Below the pieces are notes generated by a model. That model saw only the letters and a program-made list of their open reading frames with translations, searched no databases and had not been told where the DNA came from. From an uncultured Corynebacterium sp. (GTDB lineage: Bacteria; Actinomycetota; Actinomycetes; Mycobacteriales; Mycobacteriaceae), in the NCBI GenBank assembly GCA_946223355.1, contig CAMIPB010000009.1, positions 1 to 64,000 of the forward strand: a DNA stretch of 64,000 nucleotides, read 5' to 3'. Below, one piece after another: positions 53,237 through 61,688 of this stretch. Within the stretch, counting starts at the first letter, position 1. Each line of letters begins with the position of its first letter. Position numbers and translations under genes: made by a program.

Positions 53237-54702
53237 TAAGCGTTCACCTCTTCCCACGACTCCACCGAACAGTCGGCGACAGCCTTCCATGCCGGAGACG
53301 AGCTAAACACAACCGTGGGCCTTCCTGCTCGCCATTGCTTCACTCGACGTGCAATAAGCTGCTCGGTCACGGAGTCAACCGCAGTTGTAGGTTCCACCAA
53401 TAGTAAAATTTCTGGTTCCTGAGCTATCGCCCGAGCCAGAGCTACTCGTTGGCGTTGGCCGCCAGACAGGTTTCCAGCGCCTTCGGCAAGTTCCCTGTCA
53501 TGTATGTCTTCCCCCGCGGCAGCATATAGTGCTTTTTGCACGTCAATCTCAGCATTGAGTGCAATGTTTTCATAGACGGTTCCAGAAAACAGTTGCGCTG
53601 CATGAGGCGCAACGAGCACGCGCTCACGCGGTAGCAAAGCAAACTCGTCCAGCAATGTTTCATCCACAGCAGCACCAACAACAGTTAGGCCCGATGGGAA
53701 ATCGACGTCCAATTGTTCGTCTGTTGTGTACCTCGTTGGCGCTGTAAGTATGCTCCTTATTCGGGAAGCCGAAGCTTGAGCTGTAGCCCACCGCGAAGCG
53801 ATGTTCTTTCCAAGCATGGTCAAAGGCGTGATGATGAACTGCGTTAGTCCAATGGTCGTAATCAACTCTCCCACCGTGATTGTGCCGTTTATACACAACC
53901 AACCAGCCACAAGGCTGACGGAAATAATATACGTCGAACCAATCAAATCAGTAACGGCATTTAAAGCCGCTCGTGAACCATTCGCGGCAACGGTCTTTTC
54001 AAATGCAACGTCCGATACCTTGCTGTAGCGTTCGCCAACCACGTCCACAGCGCCAATCCCCTTAAGAATACGAAGCCCTGCTACCACATCAGTGGCTGTT
54101 GCCGACGCATCTGCAAGCGCCTTTTGCCGCGCACTGGATTTCTTTCGCAGTGGTGTTGCCGCTTTTACAGACCCCCACACCACTAGCGGTCCCCCTATCA
54201 AAACTGCTACGCCCAACGGGATGTGAACTAAAGCCACCATGATGGCCACGTAGATAATGGAAACTGCTTCGGCCACTGGAAACACCGTCATCACAACAGC
54301 TTCGGAAACGCGTTGGGTATCAGAGGACGCAACCGAGAGCAACTCACCAGCGCTTCGCTTGCGCCCACCTAGTCCCTGGGGTTCAGAGATCCGGTCTGTC
54401 GTTTCCATGCGCAGTTCATGTCCTACCTCAAGCTGCGCTGCGATAAACAATTGCCTTCCAAACCATGCCGCAACGATATTGATGGCAAAGATCACGACAA
54501 GGGCAGCAATCCACCACCTCAATCGGGCACTATCTCCCAGCGCAATTGCTTCATCAATCGCTTTACCCACGATGACCGGGGATAATCCGTTGCAGACAAA
54601 CATCAAGGCCATCAAAAGCCCGGATGGAATAGTTTGGTGCTTCCGGGACAGCACGGTTTTTATTAGCCATTTGTCATCATGCGGGTCCGGAAGGTTAGTC
54701 AT
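53236..54702 (-). CDS. ABC exporter subunit with ATPase domain lacking Walker A
   Basis: 488 residues: six membrane helices, then a shortened ATPase domain. There is no GxxGxGK[ST] motif; the chain passes directly from PSGLTVVGAAVDETLLDEF to the Q-loop region, where the usual Gln is replaced (VLVAPHAAQLF). The signature NLSGGQRQR (about 411-419) is perfect. Walker B reads ILLLVEPTTAVD, with Val436 in place of the magnesium-binding Asp but Glu437 kept; the switch His is Ser. It is therefore the exact complement of its partner subunit. ATG 54702 is preceded by TACAAT at eight bases. Confidence 0.9.
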   Translation of the reverse strand: MTNLPDPHDDKWLIKTVLSRKHQTIPSGLLMALMFVCNGLSPVIVGKAIDEAIALGDSARLRWWIAALVVIFAINIVAAWFGRQLFIAAQLEVGHELRMETTDRISEPQGLGGRKRSAGELLSVASSDTQRVSEAVVMTVFPVAEAVSIIYVAIMVALVHIPLGVAVLIGGPLVVWGSVKAATPLRKKSSARQKALADASATATDVVAGLRILKGIGAVDVVGERYSKVSDVAFEKTVAANGSRAALNAVTDLIGSTYIISVSLVAGWLCINGTITVGELITTIGLTQFIITPLTMLGKNIASRWATAQASASRIRSILTAPTRYTTDEQLDVDFPSGLTVVGAAVDETLLDEFALLPRERVLVAPHAAQLFSGTVYENIALNAEIDVQKALYAAAGEDIHDRELAEGAGNLSGGQRQRVALARAIAQEPEILLLVEPTTAVDSVTEQLIARRVKQWRAGRPTVVFSSSPAWKAVADCSVESWEEVNA

Positions 54703-54710
54703 AACGCGCC

Positions 54711-54716
54711 ATTGTA
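54711..54716 (-). promoter_or_regulatory. candidate -10 box of the ABC exporter operon
   Basis: Minus strand TACAAT, eight bases before the ATG at 54702; no ribosome-binding site intervenes. Confidence 0.4.
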
Positions 54717-54754
54717 TTTCAATGCGTTGCCTACCGAGTACATTGATGTGTGTT

Positions 54755-55552
54755 ATGTCAATGCCCAATCCCTCGCATTTTCCTAGTTATCGTAAGCCCA
54801 GTGAAAAAGAAGGCCCGTCCTTCACCAACTCGGCACACCGCGCACAGTCCTCTTCCGCATTTCGCGCCGGGGCCTCTACCTACGACGAAGTTCGGCCACA
54901 CTATCCCGATGAGGTTTACGAGCTTTTAACTCCCGGTTCCAAAGTTCTCGATTGTGGCGCAGGCACGGGTAAATTCACCGAAGGCCTGGTATCACGAGGC
55001 TTTCCGACGCTCGCGTGCGATCCCTCAGCAGACATGGTCAACGTACTACGTAGCAAGATTGATATCCCTGTCTGGCGCGCCGTAGCTGAGAATACGGCTC
55101 TGAACACGCACAGCGTGGATGCAATGTCTTGCGCCCAGACTTGGCATTGGGTTGATACACACCAGGCATGCGCTGAGGCTGATCGCGTCATTAAGTCAGG
55201 GGGCACCCTCCTTCTCGCATGGAACACTCTAGACGTGCAGAAAGACCCGTGGATCCTTCGTCTTGCTCGCATCATGCACTCCGGTGATATCCAGCGCCCT
55301 GGTTTTTATCCACAAGTCACAAGCCCATGGGAGCTCTCCAACGAGCTCCGGCTGAACTGGAGTCACATGCTAACTCCTCACCAACTTCATCTGCTCATGC
55401 ACACCCGGGCCTATTGGCTACGCAATGGTCAAAGTATCCGCGAACGCATGACCGGCAATCTCAACTGGTATCTATTTGAGCACATGGGCTTTACGGAGGA
55501 CCAAAAAATAGAAATCCCCTACCGCACGGACGCTTTCGCGTACCGGCGGTGA
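54755..55552 (+). CDS. class I SAM-dependent methyltransferase
   Basis: 265 residues. Motif I KVLDCGAGTGKFTEGL near residue 61, LACDPSADMV as the SAM-ribose-binding strand, and AQTWHWVD near 127 are characteristic of the UbiE/Coq5-like group often named generic methyltransferases; the motif WHW is common in them. Substrate unknown. Starts at ATG 54755 or 54761; much longer in-frame extensions into the exporter gene are not credible. It is divergent from the exporter operon. Confidence 0.85.
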   Translation: MSMPNPSHFPSYRKPSEKEGPSFTNSAHRAQSSSAFRAGASTYDEVRPHYPDEVYELLTPGSKVLDCGAGTGKFTEGLVSRGFPTLACDPSADMVNVLRSKIDIPVWRAVAENTALNTHSVDAMSCAQTWHWVDTHQACAEADRVIKSGGTLLLAWNTLDVQKDPWILRLARIMHSGDIQRPGFYPQVTSPWELSNELRLNWSHMLTPHQLHLLMHTRAYWLRNGQSIRERMTGNLNWYLFEHMGFTEDQKIEIPYRTDAFAYRR

Positions 55553-55824
55553 AGGACACCTTTTCTTTTGGTCAGTACCTAAAGCACGGCCTGCGCCAAG
55601 AAGAAGCCCACGATGCACGAGGTAAGTACGCTGATTATTCCTGGGATGATGAAGGAATGGTTGATGACGAACTTGCGCCGATGCCTCCGTATCGGGTACC
55701 CAAAAGAAGGGCTCCTAGAATGATGAGAACTTGCAGTACGATTGCCACACCTGAGGTGGGATCTAAGGCCGTCGCCAACATGACATACCTTTGGGTAGTG
55801 GTGGTTATTACCACTTCATTTTAA
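55549..55824 (+). CDS. small hypothetical gene, probably truncated and fused at deletion scar
   Basis: A 91-codon frame starting with GTG that overlaps the methyltransferase stop (GTGA). The first 44 or so residues (KDTFSFGQYLKHGLRQEEA and an acidic stretch ending MVDDELAP) look like genuine protein, but beyond that the sequence is antisense to a Dcu-transporter fragment on the other strand, giving an odd basic then hydrophobic end. I therefore suspect that only the 5' part is an original gene. Confidence 0.4.
   Translation: MKDTFSFGQYLKHGLRQEEAHDARGKYADYSWDDEGMVDDELAPMPPYRVPKRRAPRMMRTCSTIATPEVGSKAVANMTYLWVVVVITTSF
55635..55781 (-). pseudogene. N-terminal remnant of a Dcu-family transporter
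   Basis: A 48-codon minus-strand frame with AAAGG six bases before its ATG. Residues 11-35 (GVAIVLQVLIILGALLLGTRYGGIG) resemble the first helix and GxRxGxIG turn of Dcu carriers, such as HILIVLAAIVLGARLGSIA in the intact carrier gene of this window. After residue 35 similarity stops, and the frame ends in a Ser-rich tail. This looks like the 5' end of a transporter gene whose remainder was deleted. Confidence 0.45.
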
Positions 55825-55857
55825 AAGAAAATACCCGTCTGATGAAAACCAGACGGG
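55821..55857 (-). terminator. terminator of der
   Basis: On the minus strand CCCGTCTG-N8-CAGACGGG is followed by TATTTTCTTTTAA, a clear Rho-independent terminator 15 bases after the der stop codon. Confidence 0.92.
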
Positions 55858-55871
55858 CTTGATTTATCTCA

Positions 55872-57491
55872 CTATTTCCGCTTCCCTCGGCGCTCGCGTA
55901 CGCGCACTGCTATGCGCACCGGCGATCCGTGGAAACCAAAGCGCTCACGGAACTTCCGCTCCAAATAACGGCGATAACTTGAATCCAAAAATCCAGTAGT
56001 GAACAACACAATGGTTGGAGGTTGGGTCGAAGCCTGAGTGGCAAACAAAACGCGCGGTAGGCGGTTGTTTTTCATCGGCGGCGGGTTGGCAGCAATTGCC
56101 TCGCGCAACCAGTTGTTCAACTGGCCGGTTGTAACGCGCTTATCCCAACTTTCCAACGCTTCAATCATCGCTGGCTCTAAACGCTGCAACGAACGGCCTG
56201 TCTTCGCGGAAATATTAACGCGGGTTACCCACGGCAAGTGCGCGAGCTGCTGATCAATTTCCCGGTCCAAGTAATAGCGACGGTCATCGTCCATAAGATC
56301 CCACTTGTTGAAAGCGATGACTAGCGCCTTACCTGCCTCCAACACCATGTTGAGAACGCGCTGGTCTTGCTCCGAAACCTCTTCCGAGGCGTCGATAAGC
56401 ATGATGCAGACTTCAGCGGCATCAATAACTCCACGTGTACGCAGAGAGGCGTAATACTCGTGTCCTTGAGCATTTTTTACCTTCTTGCGAAGTCCAGCGG
56501 TGTCAACAAAGCGCCATAGTTGTTCATCCAGTTGGACTAAGGAGTCAACCGGGTCAACCGTCGTTCCAGGAACATTGTCTACAACAGAACGTACCTCACC
56601 AGTGAACTTATTGAGCAGGGATGACTTACCTACGTTTGGTTTGCCTACAAGTGCCACTCGACGCGGACCGGAAGTAATGGACTTATCGCGCGGCTCATCG
56701 GGAAACTTTTCCAGGATCAGGTCAAGAACATCCGCGCCACCGCGTCCATGTTGCGCGGAAACTGGCCATGGATCACCCAATCCCAGGCCCCAAAACTCAG
56801 CCAAGTCTGCATACTGGTTGTCCGAATCGAACTTGTTGGCAACCAAAATGACTGGTACTTTCGATTTTTGCAAACGGCGAGCCATCACTTCGTCAGTGGA
56901 CGTGATACCAACCTTGGTATCCACCACAAACACGATGACATCCGCTGACTCCATGGCATTTTCCGCCTGACGCGCAATTGCTGCGTGCATTCCTTCGACG
57001 TTCGGGTCCCATCCACCGGTATCTTGTACCCAGAATCTTTGACCATTCCAGTCCGCCATATACGAGATACGGTCACGGGTCACGCCTGGGAAATCTTCCA
57101 CGACTGCCTCGCGGCGGCCTAGGAAGCGGTTAACCAGTGAGGATTTGCCTACGTTAGGGCGGCCCACAATGGCGACCGTGCAGAGAGCCTCTTCGGTGAT
57201 TTCCTGGGTAGGCAGACCGAACTCGGCAGCCATAGCCTCCCATTCTTCTTCACTAAGGGCCTCACTTGACTCTTCGCCATCATCCAACTCCGAGTCATCG
57301 AACTCGAAGTCAAACTCATCTTCGTCGAAGTCTTGGGATGCCCAGCCGCCGTGAGCTGCCTCAGCGTCTTCTTCGACCCACATTGTGGACGCGTCGATCT
57401 CGCCACCCCCCGGTGCATGATAGACCACCTGGGTCTCTTCGTCTTCACCGGGAAACTGACTCTTATTCTGGTCTGAATTATTGGTAGTCAT
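55872..57491 (-). CDS. der: ribosome-assembly GTPase Der (EngA) with acidic N-terminal extension
   Basis: 539 residues with two tandem GTPase domains: G1 motifs GRPNVGKSS near residue 111 and GKPNVGKSS near 285, DTGGW and DTAGL switch II motifs, and NKFD/NKWD base-specificity motifs, followed by the KH-like domain. Der assists 50S subunit maturation. An acidic Glu/Asp-rich stretch of about 100 residues precedes the first G domain, longer than in E. coli but common in actinobacteria. It starts four bases inside the end of cmk (ATGA overlap). Confidence 0.97.
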   Translation of the reverse strand: MTTNNSDQNKSQFPGEDEETQVVYHAPGGGEIDASTMWVEEDAEAAHGGWASQDFDEDEFDFEFDDSELDDGEESSEALSEEEWEAMAAEFGLPTQEITEEALCTVAIVGRPNVGKSSLVNRFLGRREAVVEDFPGVTRDRISYMADWNGQRFWVQDTGGWDPNVEGMHAAIARQAENAMESADVIVFVVDTKVGITSTDEVMARRLQKSKVPVILVANKFDSDNQYADLAEFWGLGLGDPWPVSAQHGRGGADVLDLILEKFPDEPRDKSITSGPRRVALVGKPNVGKSSLLNKFTGEVRSVVDNVPGTTVDPVDSLVQLDEQLWRFVDTAGLRKKVKNAQGHEYYASLRTRGVIDAAEVCIMLIDASEEVSEQDQRVLNMVLEAGKALVIAFNKWDLMDDDRRYYLDREIDQQLAHLPWVTRVNISAKTGRSLQRLEPAMIEALESWDKRVTTGQLNNWLREAIAANPPPMKNNRLPRVLFATQASTQPPTIVLFTTGFLDSSYRRYLERKFRERFGFHGSPVRIAVRVRERRGKRK

Positions 57492-58186
57492 CGTGCAGAC
57501 TCCTCAATTATATTGATGAGCTTGGCTAAAACTTCATCCAAGGTCATCTCCGATGTATCAACAATGACAGCATCCGCTGCAGGACGAAGTGGTGAAGACG
57601 CACGAGAAGAATCAGCTGCATCACGACGCTCGACGTCCGCTAGAACAGTAGCGAAGTCCGATTCCATACCCGACGCCTGATTTTGCAGATGCCGTCGTTT
57701 CGCACGAACCTCAGCTGCTGCGGTGAGATAAGCCTTAGCAGGAGCATCCTTTAAGACGACAGTTCCAATGTCACGGCCTTCTACAATGGCGCGGTGTGCT
57801 TGCGTCGCGAGCTTGCGCTGCAACGAAACCAAATTTTCGCGCACCTCCGGGATGGCAGATACTGCTGAGACACTGCGAGTAACTTCGTCTTCCCGAATGA
57901 TGCGGGAGACATCCTCACCATCAAGCAATACTTCCTTCGAATCAGGATTATCTGAAACTTCCAGAGGGAGATCACTGGTGACAGCAACAACTGCATCGCT
58001 ATCGTTGACATCCACACCAGCGCGCAAAACCGCCAGGGTGGCCACACGGTACATTGCACCGGTGTCTACGTATTTGGCGTCGAGCTTCTTTGCCAAAGCA
58101 CGGCAGGTTGTAGACTTGCCGGTTCCCGACGGGCCGTCGACCGCAATGATAAGTCCGCCATCAGGCATATTCGAATACTTGGTCAT
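57488..58186 (-). CDS. cmk: cytidylate kinase
   Basis: 232 residues; phosphorylates CMP/dCMP with ATP. P-loop GPSGTGKSTTCRAL near residue 17, YVDTGAMYR near 38, and VEGRDIGTVV near 115 are classical. It overlaps der by four bases and immediately follows rluB (one-base spacing), forming the conserved rluB-cmk-der order. Confidence 0.97.
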   Translation of the reverse strand: MTKYSNMPDGGLIIAVDGPSGTGKSTTCRALAKKLDAKYVDTGAMYRVATLAVLRAGVDVNDSDAVVAVTSDLPLEVSDNPDSKEVLLDGEDVSRIIREDEVTRSVSAVSAIPEVRENLVSLQRKLATQAHRAIVEGRDIGTVVLKDAPAKAYLTAAAEVRAKRRHLQNQASGMESDFATVLADVERRDAADSSRASSPLRPAADAVIVDTSEMTLDEVLAKLINIIEESAR

Positions 58187-59128
58187 TTACATCCCCACCA
58201 CCTTGTACAACGAGGTCAGCTCAGCTGAGTTAAGTGCACGCATGTGCCCTGGCTTTTGCTCTCCCAACTGAACTGTATGAATCTTGGTGCGCACCAAGCG
58301 TTGAACAGGATAGCCAGCTGTTTTAAGCATTCTGCGGACAATATGCTTGCGACCTTCATGCAGCTCAAGGCGAATCAGAGAAAAGCCTTGATTCTTGTCA
58401 ACGACCTGGACAAAATCGGCCTTTGCCTCTCCATCTTCAAGCTCAATGCCCTCTTTTAGGGTTCGTACGAGCTTGTTATCGGCCTCGCCCAGCACGGTTG
58501 CCAGGTAGGTCTTCTTAACCCCATACTTCGGGTGCATCAAGCGATTGGCCAGTTCGCCGTCGTTGGTCAGCAACAGAAGGCCTTCAGTGTCCGCGTCCAA
58601 ACGACCGACGTGGAACAGGCGTTGGCCGGAAGCTGTACGTTCCGACAACAAATCGCCCACGCAAGGTCGGCCCATCTCATCAGACATCGTGGACTGCATG
58701 CCGCGTGGCTTGTTGAGGATGAAGTATTCCATCTCCTCGTTGACGTTGATCCGTACTCCGTCAACACGGATGACATCAACAGAAGGGTCCACGCGGACAC
58801 CTTGTCTATTGATAATTTTGCCGTTCACCTCGACCCGGCCAGCATCGATAAGAATCTCTGCGTGTCGGCGAGATGCTACGCCAGCCTTAGCCAGCACCTT
58901 TTGCAGGCGCTCCCCTTTAGATTTGTTCTTGGATTCGTCGTTGTCATACAACCAGTCTGCGCCCAGTGCGGACGCTACTGACTCAGGGGTGGCAGCCTTG
59001 CGTTCTGATTTACGCACGTGCTGCTTACGTGCAGGTTTTGCGTTAGAGATAAGGATCTCACTGGCGCGTTTTTGACGCTTATCCCTATCCTTGTCCGGTG
59101 TGCCCTCTCGGCGAGCGGTGGAAGCCAC
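58187..59128 (-). CDS. rluB: 23S rRNA pseudouridine synthase RluB
   Basis: 313 residues: a basic N-terminal extension (about 65 residues, rich in Lys/Arg), an S4 RNA-binding domain (RLQKVLAKAGVASRRHAEILI), and a pseudouridine synthase domain with the catalytic Asp in HVGRLDADTEGLLLLTNDG near residue 177. The family modifies U2605 of 23S rRNA (E. coli numbering). GTG start at 59128. Confidence 0.96.
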   Translation of the reverse strand: MASTARREGTPDKDRDKRQKRASEILISNAKPARKQHVRKSERKAATPESVASALGADWLYDNDESKNKSKGERLQKVLAKAGVASRRHAEILIDAGRVEVNGKIINRQGVRVDPSVDVIRVDGVRINVNEEMEYFILNKPRGMQSTMSDEMGRPCVGDLLSERTASGQRLFHVGRLDADTEGLLLLTNDGELANRLMHPKYGVKKTYLATVLGEADNKLVRTLKEGIELEDGEAKADFVQVVDKNQGFSLIRLELHEGRKHIVRRMLKTAGYPVQRLVRTKIHTVQLGEQKPGHMRALNSAELTSLYKVVGM

Positions 59129-59203
59129 GTTGATCGTGTCCTTTTCTTGCTTATATAAAGCAGATATGAAATTAAACTCTAGCGCTAACCAGATTACATT
59201 ACG

Positions 59204-59764
59204 TTAGTCCAATTCGTCGATCGCATCGATATCCGGTAACAATGGTGCCAAATCCGGCAACCGTTCCAAGGAATCTATTCCTAAAAGTTCCAGGAAGAGC
59301 TCTGTTGTTTCATAAAAGTGGGCATTCCCCGTCGCCTCCTCTTCTGTTGGAACGGTTTCCCTGATCAAGCCGCGTAAAGTCAGCGTGCGCATCACACCGT
59401 CGACGTTAACCCCGCGAATGCCGGCTACTTGGCTTCGCGTTACCGGCTGGCGGTACGCAACGACAGCTAGTGTTTCCAATGCCGCTCGTGACAAGCGAGT
59501 TTGAGTTCCATCAAGGAGGAATTTCTCTACGAACTCAGCGTTGGCCTGCTTCGTATAAAACCGCCAGCCTTCTTCCGTTTCCCTCAGCTCAATACCAGAG
59601 CCACGGCTCGCGTACTCACTGCAAATCTCATCCAGAATCTCGCGGATCTGTTGAAGATCAGATTCCATTGCTCGGGCAAGATCTTCTGCTGGCACAGGGC
59701 TATCAGCGACTAGCAGGACCGATTCCACGCGAGAACGTAGCGGGGAAATTAAAGGTAAATCCAT
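59204..59764 (-). CDS. scpB: chromosome segregation/condensation protein ScpB
   Basis: 186 residues, two winged-helix domains typical of ScpB (VLLVADSPVPAEDLARAM at the start, then AALETLAVVAYRQPVTRSQVAGIRGVNVDGV). It binds the kleisin ScpA in the SMC condensin complex. ATG 59764 is chosen because AAGG lies nine bases upstream; GTG 59773 is possible. It follows scpA with a 35-base gap. Confidence 0.95.
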   Translation of the reverse strand: MDLPLISPLRSRVESVLLVADSPVPAEDLARAMESDLQQIREILDEICSEYASRGSGIELRETEEGWRFYTKQANAEFVEKFLLDGTQTRLSRAALETLAVVAYRQPVTRSQVAGIRGVNVDGVMRTLTLRGLIRETVPTEEEATGNAHFYETTELFLELLGIDSLERLPDLAPLLPDIDAIDELD

Positions 59765-59799
59765 ATCTATCACCTTAAATCATCGCGACATGTGTTGGT

Positions 59800-60639
59800 T
59801 TAGTCCCAGTTCGATGCGGCAACCACAGCCGGGTCCACGTCTAGACCTGTCCATGAGACGTGGAGTTCCTCCAATGCTTGTTCCTGTTTTGTCTCAACAG
59901 CTCGCGCTTTATAGAGTTCCAGCAAAGCTAAAAAACGACCAACAACGTGCATGGATACTGAGCAATCACGGGTTAGTGCAGCGAAAGTCATCCATTCGTC
60001 CCTGCCCATAAGTTTAAGCGTGGTCATGATCTTTCCGGCTTGTTCAGGCACAGACACTGCGACTTGGTGGATGTGACCAACGCCGACCTCTTCAGGAGGT
60101 TTAGGACGAAAGACCCCCGCAGCAAGTTCTGCAAATGTCGCAGGGCTGTGCCCCAGCTTTACAGGTGGAAGCAGATCAGCGAACTGGGCTTCCATACTGA
60201 CAGATCGTGGATAACGGCGTTGGGCATCGCGCTGCCACTGCGCGAATTGGTCCGCTACCTTCTTATAAGCACGGTATTGCAGCAAGCGAGCAAACAGTAG
60301 ATCACGTGATTCTAAAAGCTCAAGGTCTTCAAGGTCGTCAACCTCTCCGCGAGGCAACAGGCGTGCAGCTTTAAGGTCTAAAAGGGTGGATGCGACTACC
60401 AGGAATTCGGTCACTTCATCAAGATCCGCAGTTTCCCCCAATGCTCGTACATATGACACGAATTCATCTGTGACTTCAGACAATGCAAGGTCTGTAACCT
60501 CAAGCTTCTTTGCTGAAATCAGCTGAAGAAGTAAGTCAAACGGGCCTTCAAAATTGGCTAGCGCGATCCGGAACCCTGGAATCTCCGGTTGTACTGCCGG
60601 TTCCTCGCCCAGCCCGGACCGCTGACTTAACTCAGACAT
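59800..60639 (-). CDS. scpA: segregation and condensation protein ScpA
   Basis: 279-residue kleisin; N-terminal FEGPFDLLLQLISAKKLEVTDLALSEV is the ScpA signature region that contacts the SMC neck, and the C-terminal winged helix (FAALTRDCSVSMHVVGRFLALLELYKARAVE) binds the SMC head. ATG 60639 (MSELSQ) is selected over the TTG two codons upstream. It follows parA by 19 bases. Confidence 0.96.
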   Translation of the reverse strand: MSELSQRSGLGEEPAVQPEIPGFRIALANFEGPFDLLLQLISAKKLEVTDLALSEVTDEFVSYVRALGETADLDEVTEFLVVASTLLDLKAARLLPRGEVDDLEDLELLESRDLLFARLLQYRAYKKVADQFAQWQRDAQRRYPRSVSMEAQFADLLPPVKLGHSPATFAELAAGVFRPKPPEEVGVGHIHQVAVSVPEQAGKIMTTLKLMGRDEWMTFAALTRDCSVSMHVVGRFLALLELYKARAVETKQEQALEELHVSWTGLDVDPAVVAASNWD

Positions 60640-60658
60640 GGCCAAAATGCGCGAAAAA

Positions 60659-61570
60659 TTAACGCTTCAGTTCCGCACGCTCGATGACTTCGCGTGCCAA
60701 ATTTCGGTACTGTTCGGCACCCTGTGAGGATGGTGCCCAACTGGTAATAGGTTCACCCGCAACCGAAGTTTCCGGGAACCGGACTGTACGGGTGATGACA
60801 GTGTCAAACACCTTGTCGCCGAAGTAATCAACCACCCGTGACATGACTTCACGTGCGTGTTTGGTTCGACGATCGAACATTGTGACCAGTATGCCCACGA
60901 TCTCTAAATCAAAGTTAATCCGCTCAGAAACCTTTTCCACCGTGTCCGTCAGCAAAGCGAGACCTCGCAAGGAGAAAAACTCACATTCCATAGGAATGAT
61001 GACGCCTTGAGAACATGCCAAAGCATTGACAGTGAGCAGACCCAAAGATGGCTGGCAATCGATGATGATGAAGTCATAGTCACGCATGACAGGGCGAAGT
61101 GCACGAGCCAGAGTGTGCTCGCGTCCTACCTCGTTGACTAGTTGGATTTCTGCGGCCGACAGGTCGATGTTGGCCGGAACTACGTCTAAACCAGGAGTAG
61201 CGGTGTGCATAATCGCGGAGTGGATCGACGTTTGATTATCCAGCATGACATCGTAAATGGTGTCCTCAATGTCATTGTGGCTGATGCCTAGTCCGGCCGA
61301 CAGTGCACCTTGCGGATCCAGATCGACGAGAAGAACTCGCCTACCAAATTCAGCTAGACAGGCACCCATATTGATAGTCGTTGTGGTCTTACCCACGCCA
61401 CCCTTTTGGTTACACATCGACAAGATGGTTGCCGGACCATGGCTATCCAATGGTGCAGGTTCCGGTAGCTCTCGTACGGGCCGGCCGGTTAGGCCAGCCT
61501 GGGACGCATCGGCCTCGAACAGACCATCTTCGCTCACAGTCACACCTGCTTCCTTGACTTGCATCATCAT
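60659..61570 (-). CDS. ParA-family ATPase, orphan (no parB)
   Basis: 303 residues with deviant Walker A CNQKGGVGKTTTTINMG (KGGVGKTT), DLDPQGALSAGLG as motif A', and FIIIDCQPSLGLLTVNAL as Walker B. No parB gene accompanies it, and an extra 45 N-terminal residues precede the ATPase core. ParA homologues next to scpA/scpB in actinobacteria are distinct from the origin-associated ParAB system; a chromosome- or cell-pole-related partitioning role is inferred from the neighbourhood. Confidence 0.9.
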   Translation of the reverse strand: MMMQVKEAGVTVSEDGLFEADASQAGLTGRPVRELPEPAPLDSHGPATILSMCNQKGGVGKTTTTINMGACLAEFGRRVLLVDLDPQGALSAGLGISHNDIEDTIYDVMLDNQTSIHSAIMHTATPGLDVVPANIDLSAAEIQLVNEVGREHTLARALRPVMRDYDFIIIDCQPSLGLLTVNALACSQGVIIPMECEFFSLRGLALLTDTVEKVSERINFDLEIVGILVTMFDRRTKHAREVMSRVVDYFGDKVFDTVITRTVRFPETSVAGEPITSWAPSSQGAEQYRNLAREVIERAELKR

Positions 61571-61688
61571 CTACGCCCTAAGGCGTCGCATTGTTCTTAG
61601 ATTACCTTGTTTCGATTTGGCGTTGGCCATCACCCGGAAGTCAAGCTCCAGGCACTGACTATCTGCCGAAAATTTGCAGTACGAACAT

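Noticed and set aside
54257..54754. Long N-terminal extension of the methyltransferase
   Set aside because: It lies inside the exporter gene on the opposite strand and reads as low-quality sequence; the real start is at 54755 or 54761.
58545..59075. 176-codon plus-strand frame inside rluB
   Set aside because: Ser/Arg-rich translation typical of an antisense frame; RluB motifs are intact on the other strand.
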